A stretch of DNA of 64,000 bases, taken from positions 1-64,000 of the forward strand of contig JADGJA010000028.1 in assembly GCA_027596035.1 (NCBI GenBank), given 5' to 3'. Shown here in pieces: positions 32,789 to 44,051 of the stretch. Source of the DNA: Thoreauomyces humboldtii (lineage: Eukaryota > Chytridiomycota > Chytridiomycetes > Spizellomycetales > Powellomycetaceae). The notes beneath the pieces are model-generated. The model had not been told where the DNA came from, did no database searches, and was given only the letters and a program-made list of their open reading frames with translations. The position numbers and the translations under genes are program-made. How positions within the stretch are numbered: the stretch's first letter is position 1; each line of letters starts with the position of its first letter.

Positions 32789-34670
32789 ATGCGGACTCCA
32801 AGGCTGTCTCTCGTGTTGCAGTCAGCAGGAGGAGCAGGGTTGCTTCTTGCGGGGACCTATGCGGCGCAAGTCTATGTTAACTCAAGGGCGTCGGTTCCCT
32901 ACATGGTAGTTTACTGATGTCTGCCGCCATACCAATCGACCCGTTTCGCTAACTATCGAGATCCTATTAGGACGAGATATTCCACGTGCGGCAAGCTCGG
33001 CAGTACTGTGCTGGTAGATATGATGTGTGGGATCCAAAGATTACCACTCCGCCAGGCCTGTGAGCTAGTTGAGTCGCGGAACCTATTTGAAAACCTGGTG
33101 TCCGGCAACACAGTGGTTAATTGGTCCTTCGTTGTTATTTCAGGTACCTCGTTTCTCGCGTATTGACAATGCTTCCTTTTCCTACCGCCTTCGATCCGTG
33201 TTCGCCCATCGCCTTGCGGTCCCACAATCTTCTCTTCCTCTTGATTCAGTTCGCAGCCCTCGTCTCCATCCTCCGCACCCTTCATCCCAGAACTTCCACG
33301 CGCATATCGATAGTTCATGCATTCTCGTTATCGCTGTGTCCAGTTGCCTGGTTCTTCAATTTGCTGTATTACACTGACCCAGGAGCCACGTGCCTTGTTC
33401 TCTCCTCTTGCTTAGCGGCGAGGAAAGGATGGCACAAGACAAGCGCGCTGGTGGGAAGCCGAATATCCTGCGTTGAGTATATTGGATCGCTGATGCTTCG
33501 AAAGACAGATCGGCCTTCTAGGGTTAGCATTTCGTCAGACGAACGTCATCTGGGTGGGATTCGCAGCTGGCTCGGCCCTCTTGGCGATGGTAGGAGGGTC
33601 TGAAGGAACATCCCCCAGGTTCGACCAGATGCGCGGCATGAGTAAGTTGCATGAAGGGTTGCTCGTTCGGTCGTTATCATTAATCTCTGACTATTTTTGG
33701 TGCCACAGGCGACTTGCTTACTGTATGCTTGTCGTTTATTAGCGCGACGTGGGGATCCCGCGTCGCGGTCATGACGAGCCTTTGGCCGTACGCATGTGCT
33801 GTCGCCACTTTCATCGCCTTCGTGTTCTGGAATGGCAGCATAGTTCTGGGCGACAAGACGAATCACGTCGCAACGCTTCACATACCACAGCTCTATTACT
33901 TCGTGTCCACAGCAGCTGGGCTAGGTGCCTTGACCAGCGACATTTCGGGGGCGGTTACGAGCGCTGTACGAAGTTGTCGAGTTGCGAAGTAAGTGAGGTG
34001 CACATAAAACCATACCGCTCGGCGCTCTTCCTAACAATTGCCCGTAACTCACCAGAGTAAAAACCTTGGTTGTCGTAACCTTGCTCGGTGGCTTCATGTG
34101 CTGGACCATTAGCCGATTTACGTAAGTGCTTCCAATTCTTACGGCACCCTTTGTTTCATGAAAGGACAGCTGAAAGGTTGACTTTGCAGAATCGAGCACC
34201 CGTTCCTGCTTGCTGATAACCGTCACTACTCTTTTTACATCTGGAAGAACATCTACAGAAGGCGCGCCGAGATAAGGTACGCTCTGGTACCGGCATACAT
34301 CTTCGCAGCGTGGACAATCGGGCGCAAGTTCGGTAAGTTTGAGAAAACGCAGAGGTTTTTTTTCCAAGTTGTCATCCTGATCGACGTTGGGTGCTCGTGT
34401 TCTTCAGCCGCAGCGCAACCGGCCCTCATCGTTCTCTTGTACACGGCGTGCACGTCACTGACGCTGGTACCCACTCCGCTCCTCGACTTTCGATACTATG
34501 TCGTGCCCTATCTCATCTACCGGGTACATGCGAATCCACCTGACGCTCGCCAGCTATTCCTCGAAATCGTGCTGAACTGTTGCGTAAACGTTGCGACCCT
34601 GTATCTGTTCGGGGAACGCACATTTGAGTGGCCTTCCGAACCCGGTGTTTTACAACGGTTCATGTGGTGA
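32789..34670 (+). CDS. ALG10: Dol-P-Glc alpha-1,2-glucosyltransferase
   Basis: Eight exons: 32789-32905, 32971-33059, 33144-33450, 33509-33641, 33709-33988, 34056-34121, 34190-34332 and 34408-34670 (465 aa), all in phase. Family role: adds the terminal third glucose to the lipid-linked oligosaccharide in the ER lumen before N-glycosylation. Seen: the catalytic first loop [12 protein letters not shown] and [11 protein letters not shown], the [11 protein letters not shown] block, [12 protein letters not shown], and the C-terminal D-F-R-Y-Y-V-V-P-Y. About ten hydrophobic membrane helices are spread through the chain. Length matches. Confidence 0.95.
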
Positions 34671-34821
34671 CTGCCTTTACCCCGGCATCGAATAGAAATG
34701 ATATAGAGCGCTCTGCTTTATTTGATGAAAGATGCACATGAAACGGAAATGCGAGGAGAAATAGAAAGGGAAGGGGGAGGATGGTTCTAATTCAATATGC
34801 AAGGTTGGGGGTTTTTGGGTC

Positions 34822-36527
34822 CTACTTCTCGTAGTCCTCGGTGCTGTAGTGTTCCGGGTGTTCCTTGACAAGCCTCCTCATTTCCGCCTCCTGCTCAAGA
34901 ATGTTCCAGGGCTGCTCGCCTTCGTACACGTCCCGGAACATGTGGTCCAGAGAAGGCTTCTTGATGGTCTCGGCAGCAGCAAACTCCTTGAGGATAGTCT
35001 TTCGGATGTTTGTCTTGAACTCGGACTCTTCCTCGGCGGTCCAGTAACCCTTGCGTTCCAGGTACTGACGGAACCGCGCGATCGGGGAGTCTTGTGCAAT
35101 CCAGTCGGCAACCTCACGCTTGGGACGGTAGGCCGAAGAGTCGTCGGACGTACTGTGGTGCCCAACACTATGATTGGGTTGCGTGAGATATACATTCTCA
35201 CACGAGAATCGAAGCGGTAAACGGGGTTGTAATTTACGTACCGGTATGTGAGTGCTTCGATCAAGACGGGTCGTGATTCTGCAATTGCACGACGACGCGC
35301 CTCCTTGACCACGTTGTAAACGGCCTGATGGGGGGAGAGAAAGTAGCCGTTAGAAGATGCCAATACCAGAATTCCTATGTAACATACCAGCGCGTCGTTT
35401 CCGTCAACACGAATCGTGTCCATTCCATAACCAGCACCGCGAGAAGCGATCCCATCACCACGGTATTGGTCTTTCACCGGAGTCGAGATCGCATATCCGT
35501 TGTTCCGGCTGCCCGAGAGAAAAATTCGATTAGCAGCGTTCTGCGGATTCATGACAAAGAATCAGGTTGTCATACCAGAAGAACAGGCATGGACTCTCGG
35601 TAGTGGAGGCAATGTTTAGCGCGGCGTGAAAGTCGCCCTCGGAGGCAGCACCTTCTCCGAAGTAGCAGATGACTACGGCATCCTTGCCTTCCCGCTTCAG
35701 AGCGTAGGCTGATCCAGCAGCCTGAGGAAGCTGGGTGCCGAGCGGAGACGAAATTGTTTGGAAGTTGAGTTCACGGGATCCGTAGTGAACGGGCATCTGC
35801 CGACCCTTCCCAAAGTCCTTCGCGTTCGAGTAACATTGGTTCATGAACTGCTCAATGGTGAAACCACGGTACATCAGGACACCGGCTTCACGGTATTGTC
35901 TGGATAGATGGAGTCAGGTTCTGGTCCTTATTAGACTACCTTGCCAAGAATCACTTACCCATAGACAACATCATCGAGGTTGAGCGCTGCAGCGCTGCCC
36001 ATGTGTGTCGCCTCCTCTCCGTAACTGGTCATGTAGAAGGAGATACGTCCCTGCCGTTGCGCCTCGTACAGAATCAGATCCATGGCATTGAGCGTCAGCA
36101 TGGACTTGTACATCTTCAAACAGACTTCCTTCGAGAGCTGATGATCGAGGTCGGGATTAGCAGTCAGCAGGCTCGAGAAACGGTAATCTCGTTCTCACAT
36201 TGGGGTCTTGCGACGGGTCAATCACGGCGCCGGTAAGATCCAAGACGCGGTACGTTGGGATAGGTGCGTCGCCCCGGGCAAACTTCAACGTCTCCGTATA
36301 CGAGGAACCAGATGCTCCAGGAAACAGAACGCGGTTACCGTCCGGGGGCGTGGTGGCCGATGCCAGCTGACAAGAGTAGGTACATCAAGCACTGCATCAG
36401 GAACAGTGAGCAGCAAGCAATGGCTGACCTGGCGAAGCGGAGCCACGAGACGCAGACATGTGGGAGTTGGCAGACGGGCGCTTGTGCGCCCCAAAGACCT
36501 CAGAGCGGGACGGAGAAGGGAATACAT
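34822..36527 (-). CDS. BCKDHA: Branched-chain 2-oxoacid dehydrogenase E1 alpha, mitochondrial
   Basis: Seven exons (minus): 36527-36429, 36366-36199, 36137-35959, 35899-35576, 35508-35388, 35324-35242 and 35167-34822 (439 aa), all in phase. Decarboxylates the 2-oxoacids of Leu, Ile and Val using thiamine diphosphate. Seen: an Arg/Leu-rich mitochondrial presequence in exon 1, and the ThDP motif from [10 protein letters not shown] to [10 protein letters not shown]. The phosphorylation loop [12 protein letters not shown] follows, then D-V-Y near the end. The Glu in place of the usual Asp of the GDG motif is normal for this family. Length equals the mammalian enzyme. Confidence 0.96.
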
Positions 36528-36905
36528 CGAAAAGAGTTGTTGTTGGATTTGTTGTTGGGTGTGAATGTCGCTGTGAAAGGGGGAGGTGTATGGTAAGAAC
36601 GCAGCGTACACGCCTTTTCTATCCGCCACAAGGCCAGTTATGAAGTAACGAACCCAAAGACTCTCTATGCCAAGTCCGGACTCTCCTTCTAGAAACGCTC
36701 GGGTTCCCGTTCTGCTTGTTACGACCAAATGCCAAAGCAATGTGAAGGCAAGCCTGTGGTAGCTGTACCATGTGGTGTTGGCTTTGGATTCCATTCAGCT
36801 GACTTGTCAACAGCAGGTGGCTGTGCTCCTTCATGTGAACTTTCACCTTCTTTTTGACGTGGTTGGTCGACATGCGTTCGACATTCCACAAACAGCAAAA
36901 CAGCA
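36528..36905. promoter_or_regulatory. Divergent promoter BCKDHA/DUS3
   Basis: About 0.38 kb separates the divergent ATGs; no gene or defined motif seen. Confidence 0.4.
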
Positions 36906-39190
36906 ATGCCAGCGTCAGAAGTGCAAAAGGTCTCGTTGATGGCCGGCCAGGAGGTTACTGGTGGTCAGGCGCCCGTAAAGGCAGAGTTCCTGCGACCCCC
37001 TACCGCGAAGCGTCCCCGCGAGGACGGCGACGGCGACCCGACCGATCCCGACGGTAGCCGAAAGCGGTCTCGTCACGAGGACCGGGGAGGAAGAGGGGCA
37101 CGAGGGGGAAGGAACGGCGGGAGAAATAAGCAGGGTCGTGGACAGAACAAGAACCGTCCATCGGCGTCCGTTCAAGACGATGTCAGGCTTTGCTCAGAGG
37201 TCGGACAGGGCCTAGCCGACTGCGTGCGGGGCAGCGACTGCAAGTACTCTCACGACGTAAAGGAGTATCTGGTTTCGAAGGGGGAGGATCTCGGAGTGTC
37301 GTGCCCGACCTTTGCGCTCTATGGCAAGTGCAAGTTTGGGTACAGGTGCCGATACGCTGGCGCACATATGGACGCCGACGGAAAGCTCGTCGTCGATGAG
37401 CAGAAGGCCGCTTCCATATCTGAGTCCGACGTAATCCTGAACACTGTCAGCAAAGACGTGCACAAGAAAGTCAAGGCGGGCCTTGTACCCACGCCGCGAT
37501 CCGACTACTTTGCCGAGTGGCTGGAAGTCGCACGACGGTGCAGATCAGAGATCGAGCAGGCAAGACAGAAGGTGGAGGCAGCAGAAAGGCAAACGAGTGC
37601 ACTGCCTGTCCAGCTTGAAGAAGCGGCAGCGACTTCTTTAGCCTCGCCACCTGGAGACGTCAAGATGGAACACCTTCACGGTGTTAAAACCGAAGCGCTA
37701 GAAGAGCAACAGGACGAGACTGCAGCTGTTAAGGCCGAACCGACAGAAGACCGGCAGGAGGAGGCTGAAGTTGCAGCTGCAGAAGTGGGAGACATTTTCG
37801 CTGTTAAAGCCGAACCGACAGAAGAGCGGGAGGAGGAGGCTGAAGTTGCAGCTGCAGAACGGGCCAAGTTGGGAGACATTTCCGCTGTTAAAGCCGAACC
37901 GGCAGAAGAGCAGCAGGAAGAAAATGAAGTTGCAGCTGCGGAACGGGCGGCCCGTCAGAAGATTCTCAACCGCTTCGATTACGATCCCGCCACCATCCGT
38001 TTCCGATGCTCGAAGAAAAAAACGGTCAATTTCAAAGGAAAGACATATCTTGCTCCCCTCACTACCGTCGGCAACCTACCCTTCCGACGCATCTGTAAAG
38101 GATTTGGCGTCGACATCACGTGCGGGGAAATGGCCTCTACGCACAATCTCTTCGGGGGCGGGCCTCATGAGTGGTCCCTTATGCGAAGACACGCCTCCGA
38201 GGACATCTTCGGAGTACAGATCGCGGGAAACAATGCCAGTGCGGTCACGAGAATCTGCGAGACCTTCAAGGCTTTGGACTTCAAGCTGGACTTCGTCGAT
38301 CTGAACCTAGGATGCCCGGTAGATGCCGTCACAAAATCTGGAGCCGGGAGCGCCCTCATGGAGGGTCGCGGCAAGCTCTGGGACATGGTTTCCGGAGCTA
38401 CCTACGTACTCGACGACATTCCATTCACCGTTAAGATTCGCCAAGGCATCGTCACCGGGAAGCCGATCGCCCATAAGCTCCTTCCCCGGTTCGTGGAAGC
38501 CGGTGTTTCGATGGTTACCCTTCACGGTCGGTCTAAAGAGCAACGTTACACGAAGCTGGCCGACTGGGACTACATAAGCGAGCTCGGCCAGACCCTCCGA
38601 GACGATCCCATCACTTTTTTCGGTAACGGTGACATCATGTCTCACGAGGATTACTGGAAGTACCTCGACAACGCTAACGTTGACGGTGCCCTGATTGGTC
38701 GAGGCGCTCTCATCAAGCCGTGGCTGTTCACCGAGATCAAGGAGCGCCGTGTTTGGGACATTTCTTCTTCCGAACGGTTCGACATGCTCAAGAACTTTGC
38801 TAACCACGGACTCGAGTACTGGGGATCCGACACGCTCGGCGTCAACACCGTCCGAAGGTTCATGTGCGAGTGGATGAGCTTCACGCATCGCTATATTCCC
38901 GTAGGACTTCTCGAGGCTCTCCCCCAGAGGATGAACGACAGACCTCCCCAATATGTTGGACGGGACGACCTTGAGACCCTTATGGCCAGCGACAAGTCCG
39001 AAGACTGGGTCAAAATCAGTGAAATGCTTCTCGGCAAGGCGCCCGAGGCTTTCAAGTTCATTCCTAAGTGAGTTCCATGTTCTCAAGAGTCAGAGCTTTG
39101 ACATCTCTTTCCATTTCTGACCTTCATCTTTGTCATTGCAGACATAAATCCAACTCGTACGAACCCGAAGGAGGTCAATATGAAGGATAA
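36906..39190 (+). CDS. DUS3: tRNA-dihydrouridine(47) synthase Dus3
   Basis: Exons 36906-39067 and 39142-39190 (736 aa). FMN enzyme that reduces U47 in tRNA and some mRNA uridines. Seen: a basic Arg/Gly-rich N-terminus and two CCCH-type fingers (about residues 97-118 and 137-155). An acidic region follows (about 260-355) with near-repeat units of about 29 residues. The TIM-barrel catalytic domain has A-P-L-T-T-V-G-N-L-P-F-R-R, C-G-E-M-A, the active-site Cys in N-L-G-C-P, V-K-I-R, T-L-H-G-R-S-K-E-Q-R-Y and G-N-G-D. The last intron separates only 16 codons. The V-K-A-E-P units match the SUMO consensus (psi-K-x-E). Confidence 0.96.
37658..37945 (+). repeat. Degenerate about 87-bp coding tandem repeat in DUS3
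   Basis: Three to four imperfect units, each encoding roughly G-D-I-x-A-V-K-A-E-P-T-E-E-R-x-E-E-A plus a short Ala/Glu stretch. The units keep the reading frame. Each unit repeats a V-K-x-E tetrapeptide. Confidence 0.8.
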
Positions 39191-39424
39191 AGGTCACGGG
39201 GTGGCGAGTCATCAAACCTGTTTCTGCGTTACTTCGCTTCAGAAATATAGAGCCCATTGATTAGCTGCGCGAACTTCACAATTTGCAGCGTTCGTCCCCG
39301 GATTGAGTCAAGTAAACCCAATCAGAGTCTGGGTGCTTTTGTTCAAAAAAGAAACGTTTGCATTTCAATTGCACCAAAAATTGGGGAACAAGTACGCACA
39401 AAGCAGGAAGGGGTGAAACCTTGT

Positions 39425-41925
39425 TTAACGGTACTGGCCGAGTTGCGGCCCCGACTGCCCTCGCATGAAAACTGCCGGTGGGGGTACAAAGGGGCTACTA
39501 CTGTTGCCCGTCATAGCGAACTGACTGACGGCTCGCCTCACATCGTCCGGTTTCCGCCCGTCCTGCTCCTCTTCGTCGTATGCGGATGACTCGGAAGTTG
39601 GTGCGGAAGGCACAGGCGGCGGCCGGGGCAAGCCAAGGATTGCCTTCAGATCGTGCTGTTGTTTTTGCTGCTGACGTGAATCATGCTGTAGCGCATATCC
39701 AGGTTGGTGATAGCCGGCATCTTGATGATGAGACTGAGGCTGCTGGAAAGGAGGTTGCCCGGTTTGTACGTTCCGGGTTGGACCCCCAAAGTGCGCTGAT
39801 GCCGATGGGGCCGGTCGGCCGATGCCGAGGATTGATCTGAGCTGCGTCGTCACCGCTTCTTCGTCAAGCGGACTCGCTTCTTGTTCTACTTGTGATGGAC
39901 GATGCGATGAAGCAGCAAAGGACGTTTCGTTGCCACTGGATGGATTTTGCGCCCTGGAAAGGGGTGGTCCTCCCGCGCCAGCGCCACCGCCGCCTCTTAG
40001 GATGTCCATCAACATCTGCTGCTTGTTTCCTGGCCCGGATGCATCAAGCAAGGTTTTGGGTGGCACAGGATGGCCCCGCTCGCTTCCTGAAAACGAGGGG
40101 CGATGATGCGGCGCACGCGGTGGCTCCTCGTATCTTGATTCAGTGTCTTCCGCGTTTGACTGATCAAAGTCTGGGTTCTTGAAACTGGGATGCCGGGGAG
40201 GGTTGGGCAAAAAGATGTTCGAGCTGCTCCCAACGGGCTGTGACACAGTGGCAATGTTGTCATCTGAAATCCCCTTCGTGAGAATGTCGAGCAGACTTTT
40301 TTTGTGAGCTTGCCTATCGTTGCCCAAAGGAGTGGCACGTGGAGGAGGTGGTGGTTGGAGAGAATGATACGCTGGCTGCGGATATTCTTGTTGGTGATTC
40401 TGCTGTTGCTGCTGGAACGGCGGACCTGGCAGATACTGCGACTGATGATGCTGTGGTGGGAGCTGAGTCGCGGGGGGCATGTGCTTCGGCGGTTGTTGCG
40501 AAAACAATCGTTCGTGATCAACTCGCTGTTGTACGGATGGCGGAAGGGGAGGGCGGACGGGAGGTTGCCGGTAGTCATGCATTGATTGAACCCCGTCAAT
40601 TGAAACGCCGATAGCGACTTGCGGCATAGGTTGACTTGCTTGTGATTGCAAATCCAGACGGACGCCTAGCTTCGGCTCTCCTGTGGTTCCTCCAATGCCG
40701 ATCATCGCTTTGATGGATTGCGCTGCCGCGTATGTATCAACAACCCGAGGTACCACTGGCATAGGCTCCGCGTCCTCGGGTTCGGTAACCTCTGCAACCG
40801 CAGGCTCCCTCAGCGTGGCAACTTCCCCAGTCATTTCCGCTGCTGTGTACCCGCCTTCGCCTTCGCTATCTGTTCCGGTGTTGTATCCCATCACCACCGA
40901 GAGATGACGCCCGTTGCGAGCTTTACCCTGTCGCTTTGCCTTGCGGTATTTGCTCATCCACTGACGGAGCCCACTGACAAAGGCCGTAACCATGTAGAAC
41001 TTATGCCGCTTCTCGCCCAGGGCTCCGACGACAGCGTTCTTGTTCCAGCCAGGAAGATCATCGAGTCTGTGCCACTGGATGTCCTATTTCGAGAAAGCGC
41101 CAGATCAGAGAAAACCCCATATTGACAATACAATTGCAAAACCATACCCCGATTTCCTTTCTGGTTTGAGGACTAAACAATGTGTTCTCAGGGACGCCGG
41201 TCAAAATGTACAACCGGATCCGCTGACCCTTGATAGTGCGCTCCACGTACTCGTTTTCACGAAGGTAAGGAGCTATATCAAAGCCGGTTTCTTCATAAAC
41301 CTGGTCGAACACTATCAGTGAAACAGGAACGGAATTCAAGCTTGGCGGTATCACTCACTTCGCGGATAGCACATGGCGCTTCTGGTTCATCCTTGTTTAT
41401 TTTTCCCTTCGGAAAACCCCAGCCAGATCCGCTCTTCCATCCTCTCACCAAGACAGCCTGATCGAAGAACCATCTTGGTAAGTATGCTTGCTCTCACGAC
41501 CCCTCATGCCACTAACATCGTACCTTATCAAGCTTAGCGTTCAATATGATGGCCCCGCAAACGGGGACTCTGACTTTATATTCCATAAAGTTCTGGAAGG
41601 CGGTTTCGTGATCATGAGCCCAGCGATGCAGCAGCGGACAGTGGCGGAAGAAGTTTGCGCAGAAGTTCTTCAAGGAAAAGGACGAGAGACGCGGATTCTC
41701 CTCGCGTACGAAGTCCTCGTAGAACCAGTGAGCTTGCTCGATCTGAAAGCAAATGCGCTCCACCGACGAGAGTTCCTCCTCCGGAACGTTGATGATGAAA
41801 CGGCTGTGGAATAGCAGCGGACATGCTTAAGTAAAGGCGCTTGAGACCCAATTCCACTGAGGGGCGGCCACAAACCATTGGAGGTCGTCCAGAACCTCCT
41901 GGAAAGACATTGTTCGGAACGACAT
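39425..41925 (-). CDS. DCP2: mRNA decapping enzyme Dcp2
   Basis: Exons (minus): 41925-41876, 41803-41524, 41457-41359, 41300-41148 and 41083-39425 (746 aa). Removes the m7G cap of mRNA in P-bodies with Dcp1/Edc partners. Seen: the N-terminal regulatory domain R-F-I-I-N-V-P and E-R-I-C-F-Q-I-E-Q-A-H-W-F-Y-E-D-F. A complete Nudix box follows (G128-x5-E-x7-R-E-x2-E-E-x-G149). Box B continues to W-H-R-L-D-D-L-P, and then a 500-residue Pro/Gln/Ser-rich disordered tail with short leucine-rich helices (for example L-L-D-I-L-T, L-M-D-I-L-R, L-K-A-I-L-G), typical Edc3/Pat1 ligands. A second in-frame ATG at 41910 is an alternative start. Confidence 0.96.
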
Positions 41926-42723
41926 GGTCCTGTCCTCGAGACTTCTCGATCGTTCGCGTTGCAGGATGCTTCTTAGGGTATACTCTTATCAGGAAACTGC
42001 GTGCCAGATGTGAGGGAGAAGATGGCGGGAAGATGGCGGCCATCGAAACCTCAGCGGTTTGAACGACATTTGCGAATGCGATGCACAGCCTTCCGCTGGT
42101 TTGACATCGAGTAGCTCGTATGACGACGGATAAGACCAACTCATCGTGGCCCATCAGATAGACGATGGGCCACGATCAGTCTGTCTTGTCCACAGCCAGT
42201 ACTGAGAGGCCTCTATCTCAATCGAAAGGAACAGAGGGTCTTTCACTGGTACGCATTCTGCGGTGCGTATCTTGCGTCTACGACTGATACAGCTCGAACC
42301 ACTACCATCCTAATCATAAAAGAGAGGCGTCTCTAGATGTACGAGCATGTATTGCCACCAGACATCCGTGGCTGTTCAAAGAAGGGAGCCTCCGCGATGG
42401 CACCCGTACAAGTTCGCAGTTTTGTGATTCTTCCTGCCCCTGGACGGCCGCCAGCATCAACGGATGGCTATTCAGCGAACCCTCGAAAGGGAACGAAGAC
42501 CACCTTGCAGTCGGTGCTTTTTTAAAGAGGAGGTATTCCTATAAGAATTTCGCAGAGGGGAGCGGGGAACGTTCCGCTCTTATAGCATCCGCAAAAGGGA
42601 AAAAAAAAATCGCAGGAAGGTGGCACAGCACTCAATTATCGCAGTAGGCATTGGTTGGAACTGGCATTGTACATTGGAATGTTGCAAGGATTGCCTTGTG
42701 TACGCTGGGGAGGACTACGGGCT
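41926..42723. other. Intergenic region with a hairpin and an A-tract
   Basis: About 0.8 kb between the DCP2 start and the GST stop. Apart from the inverted repeat at 42143-42176 and an A-run near 42600-42609, I see no gene. A 62-codon frame (42337-42525) has no support. Confidence 0.5.
42143..42176. repeat. Perfect 13-bp inverted repeat
   Basis: ATCGTGGCCCATC (42143-42155) and its exact complement (42164-42176) flank an 8-nt loop. It lies about 220 bp upstream of the DCP2 ATG. It could be a protein-binding palindrome or an RNA hairpin. Confidence 0.85.
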
Positions 42724-43718
42724 TTACTTCTTTTCCTGCTCCTTCATGATCCAAGCAGAAGCTGCCTTGGCCTTCGCGTCCGCATCGTCCTCGAGCGCAA
42801 AGTCCCGATCGATGATCGAGTTTGGGGTAGGCACGTTCATGCCGCTGACGACAGCGGGTCTTGCGGCACAGGCGTGCAACCACTTGTCAAGCAAAGGGAA
42901 CTCGTCGAGCGACACTCCGCACCAGTTGTGAGCGGCGACTGCAAAAGAGAAAAAAAGTCAGACACCACCATCATGATCATACCGAAGGAGCACCGACGTA
43001 CCCCATCCGAAACACGAGATGTCGGCCAAGCTGTATTCCCCAACGAGGAATTTTCGACCATCGCTCAGCTGGCGCTCCATCACAGAGTAAAGGCGTTTCG
43101 TCTCGTCCTGGTACCTCTTGATTCCGTAAGGAATCTTCTCTGAGGCATATCTAAAGAAGTGGTTGGCCTGACCCCTAAAGCGTAGCGTGAACGCGTCAAT
43201 ACAGAGGTTATGTATGTTCTACTAAGCAATTTGCTCGGCGTACTGCATAGGTCCAAGGCCCCCCATCTGGAAACCGTCCGGCGATGTTAGGTTGTGCTTG
43301 CGGCTCTAACCTTCCTTGCCACTATGCTTTACCTGGAACATGAGCCACTGAATGACCTCCGATCGCTTGTTGGCATCGGCCGGCATGAGGATGTGGTTGG
43401 GATCGTAGTGCTCGGCAAGGTACAAGAGGATCGCTCCAGACTCAAAGACGGGGAAATCGCCACGGGCATGGTCAACAATGGCAGGAATGCGACCGTTCGG
43501 GTTGACCTTGAGGAACCATTCTGTAGCAACGAGAGTGAATGGTTGCACACGAGACAACTCCATTGTCCGAGGTCATCTGGTTACGTACCTTCCTTCTGCT
43601 CGTTTTTGGAAAATGAGATCGCTTGGGCCTTGTACTTGATACCTAGCTCCTCCAACGCGATGCTAGCTTTCTGCCCGTTTGGGGTGTTGACGGTGTAGAG
43701 AGTAATGATATCAGACAT
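42724..43718 (-). CDS. Ure2-like glutathione S-transferase
   Basis: Exons (minus): 43718-43589, 43520-43333, 43266-43244 (23 nt), 43174-43002 and 42938-42724 (242 aa), all in phase. Thioredoxin-like N-domain with [11 protein letters not shown] and [10 protein letters not shown] and the E-S-G-A-I glutathione-binding turn. Then the helical C-domain with G-P-M-Q-G-Q-A-N-H-F and L-A-D-I-S-C. This is the fungal GST class related to Ure2, conjugating or reducing substrates with glutathione. An upstream in-frame ATG at 43781 would add 21 basic residues resembling a mitochondrial presequence. Confidence 0.92.
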
Positions 43719-44051
43719 GTCGGTGGTGGTGGTAGTTCCTAGTTTTCTGAGGTGCTTTGAGAGGGAGGCGATGCGTTGCATTCGTTATTTGAGGAACCGC
43801 CGAAGTCGAAGTCGATGAGAAATGCGGATGTGTCATTTGGACAGAGGACCGCACAGGATGAGTCATGTCAGGAACGGACTTCCGAAGGCATGCACAGCTC
43901 TAATATTTGCTAATAGACGAGTTGGTACTACTTCCACTTTCCTTTCTCTCAAAGGGAATGCTTCAACATGAAACGTTATATTTGTTCGCTATGCTGAGCG
44001 AGAAAGCAGGAAGTTCACTGCTACGGCCCACAACAACGCCTTGCCAAATGT

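Noticed and set aside
41148..41300. Separate Nudix hydrolase from the frame beginning near 41354
   Set aside because: The segment is an internal DCP2 exon completing the Nudix box across a phase-0 join.
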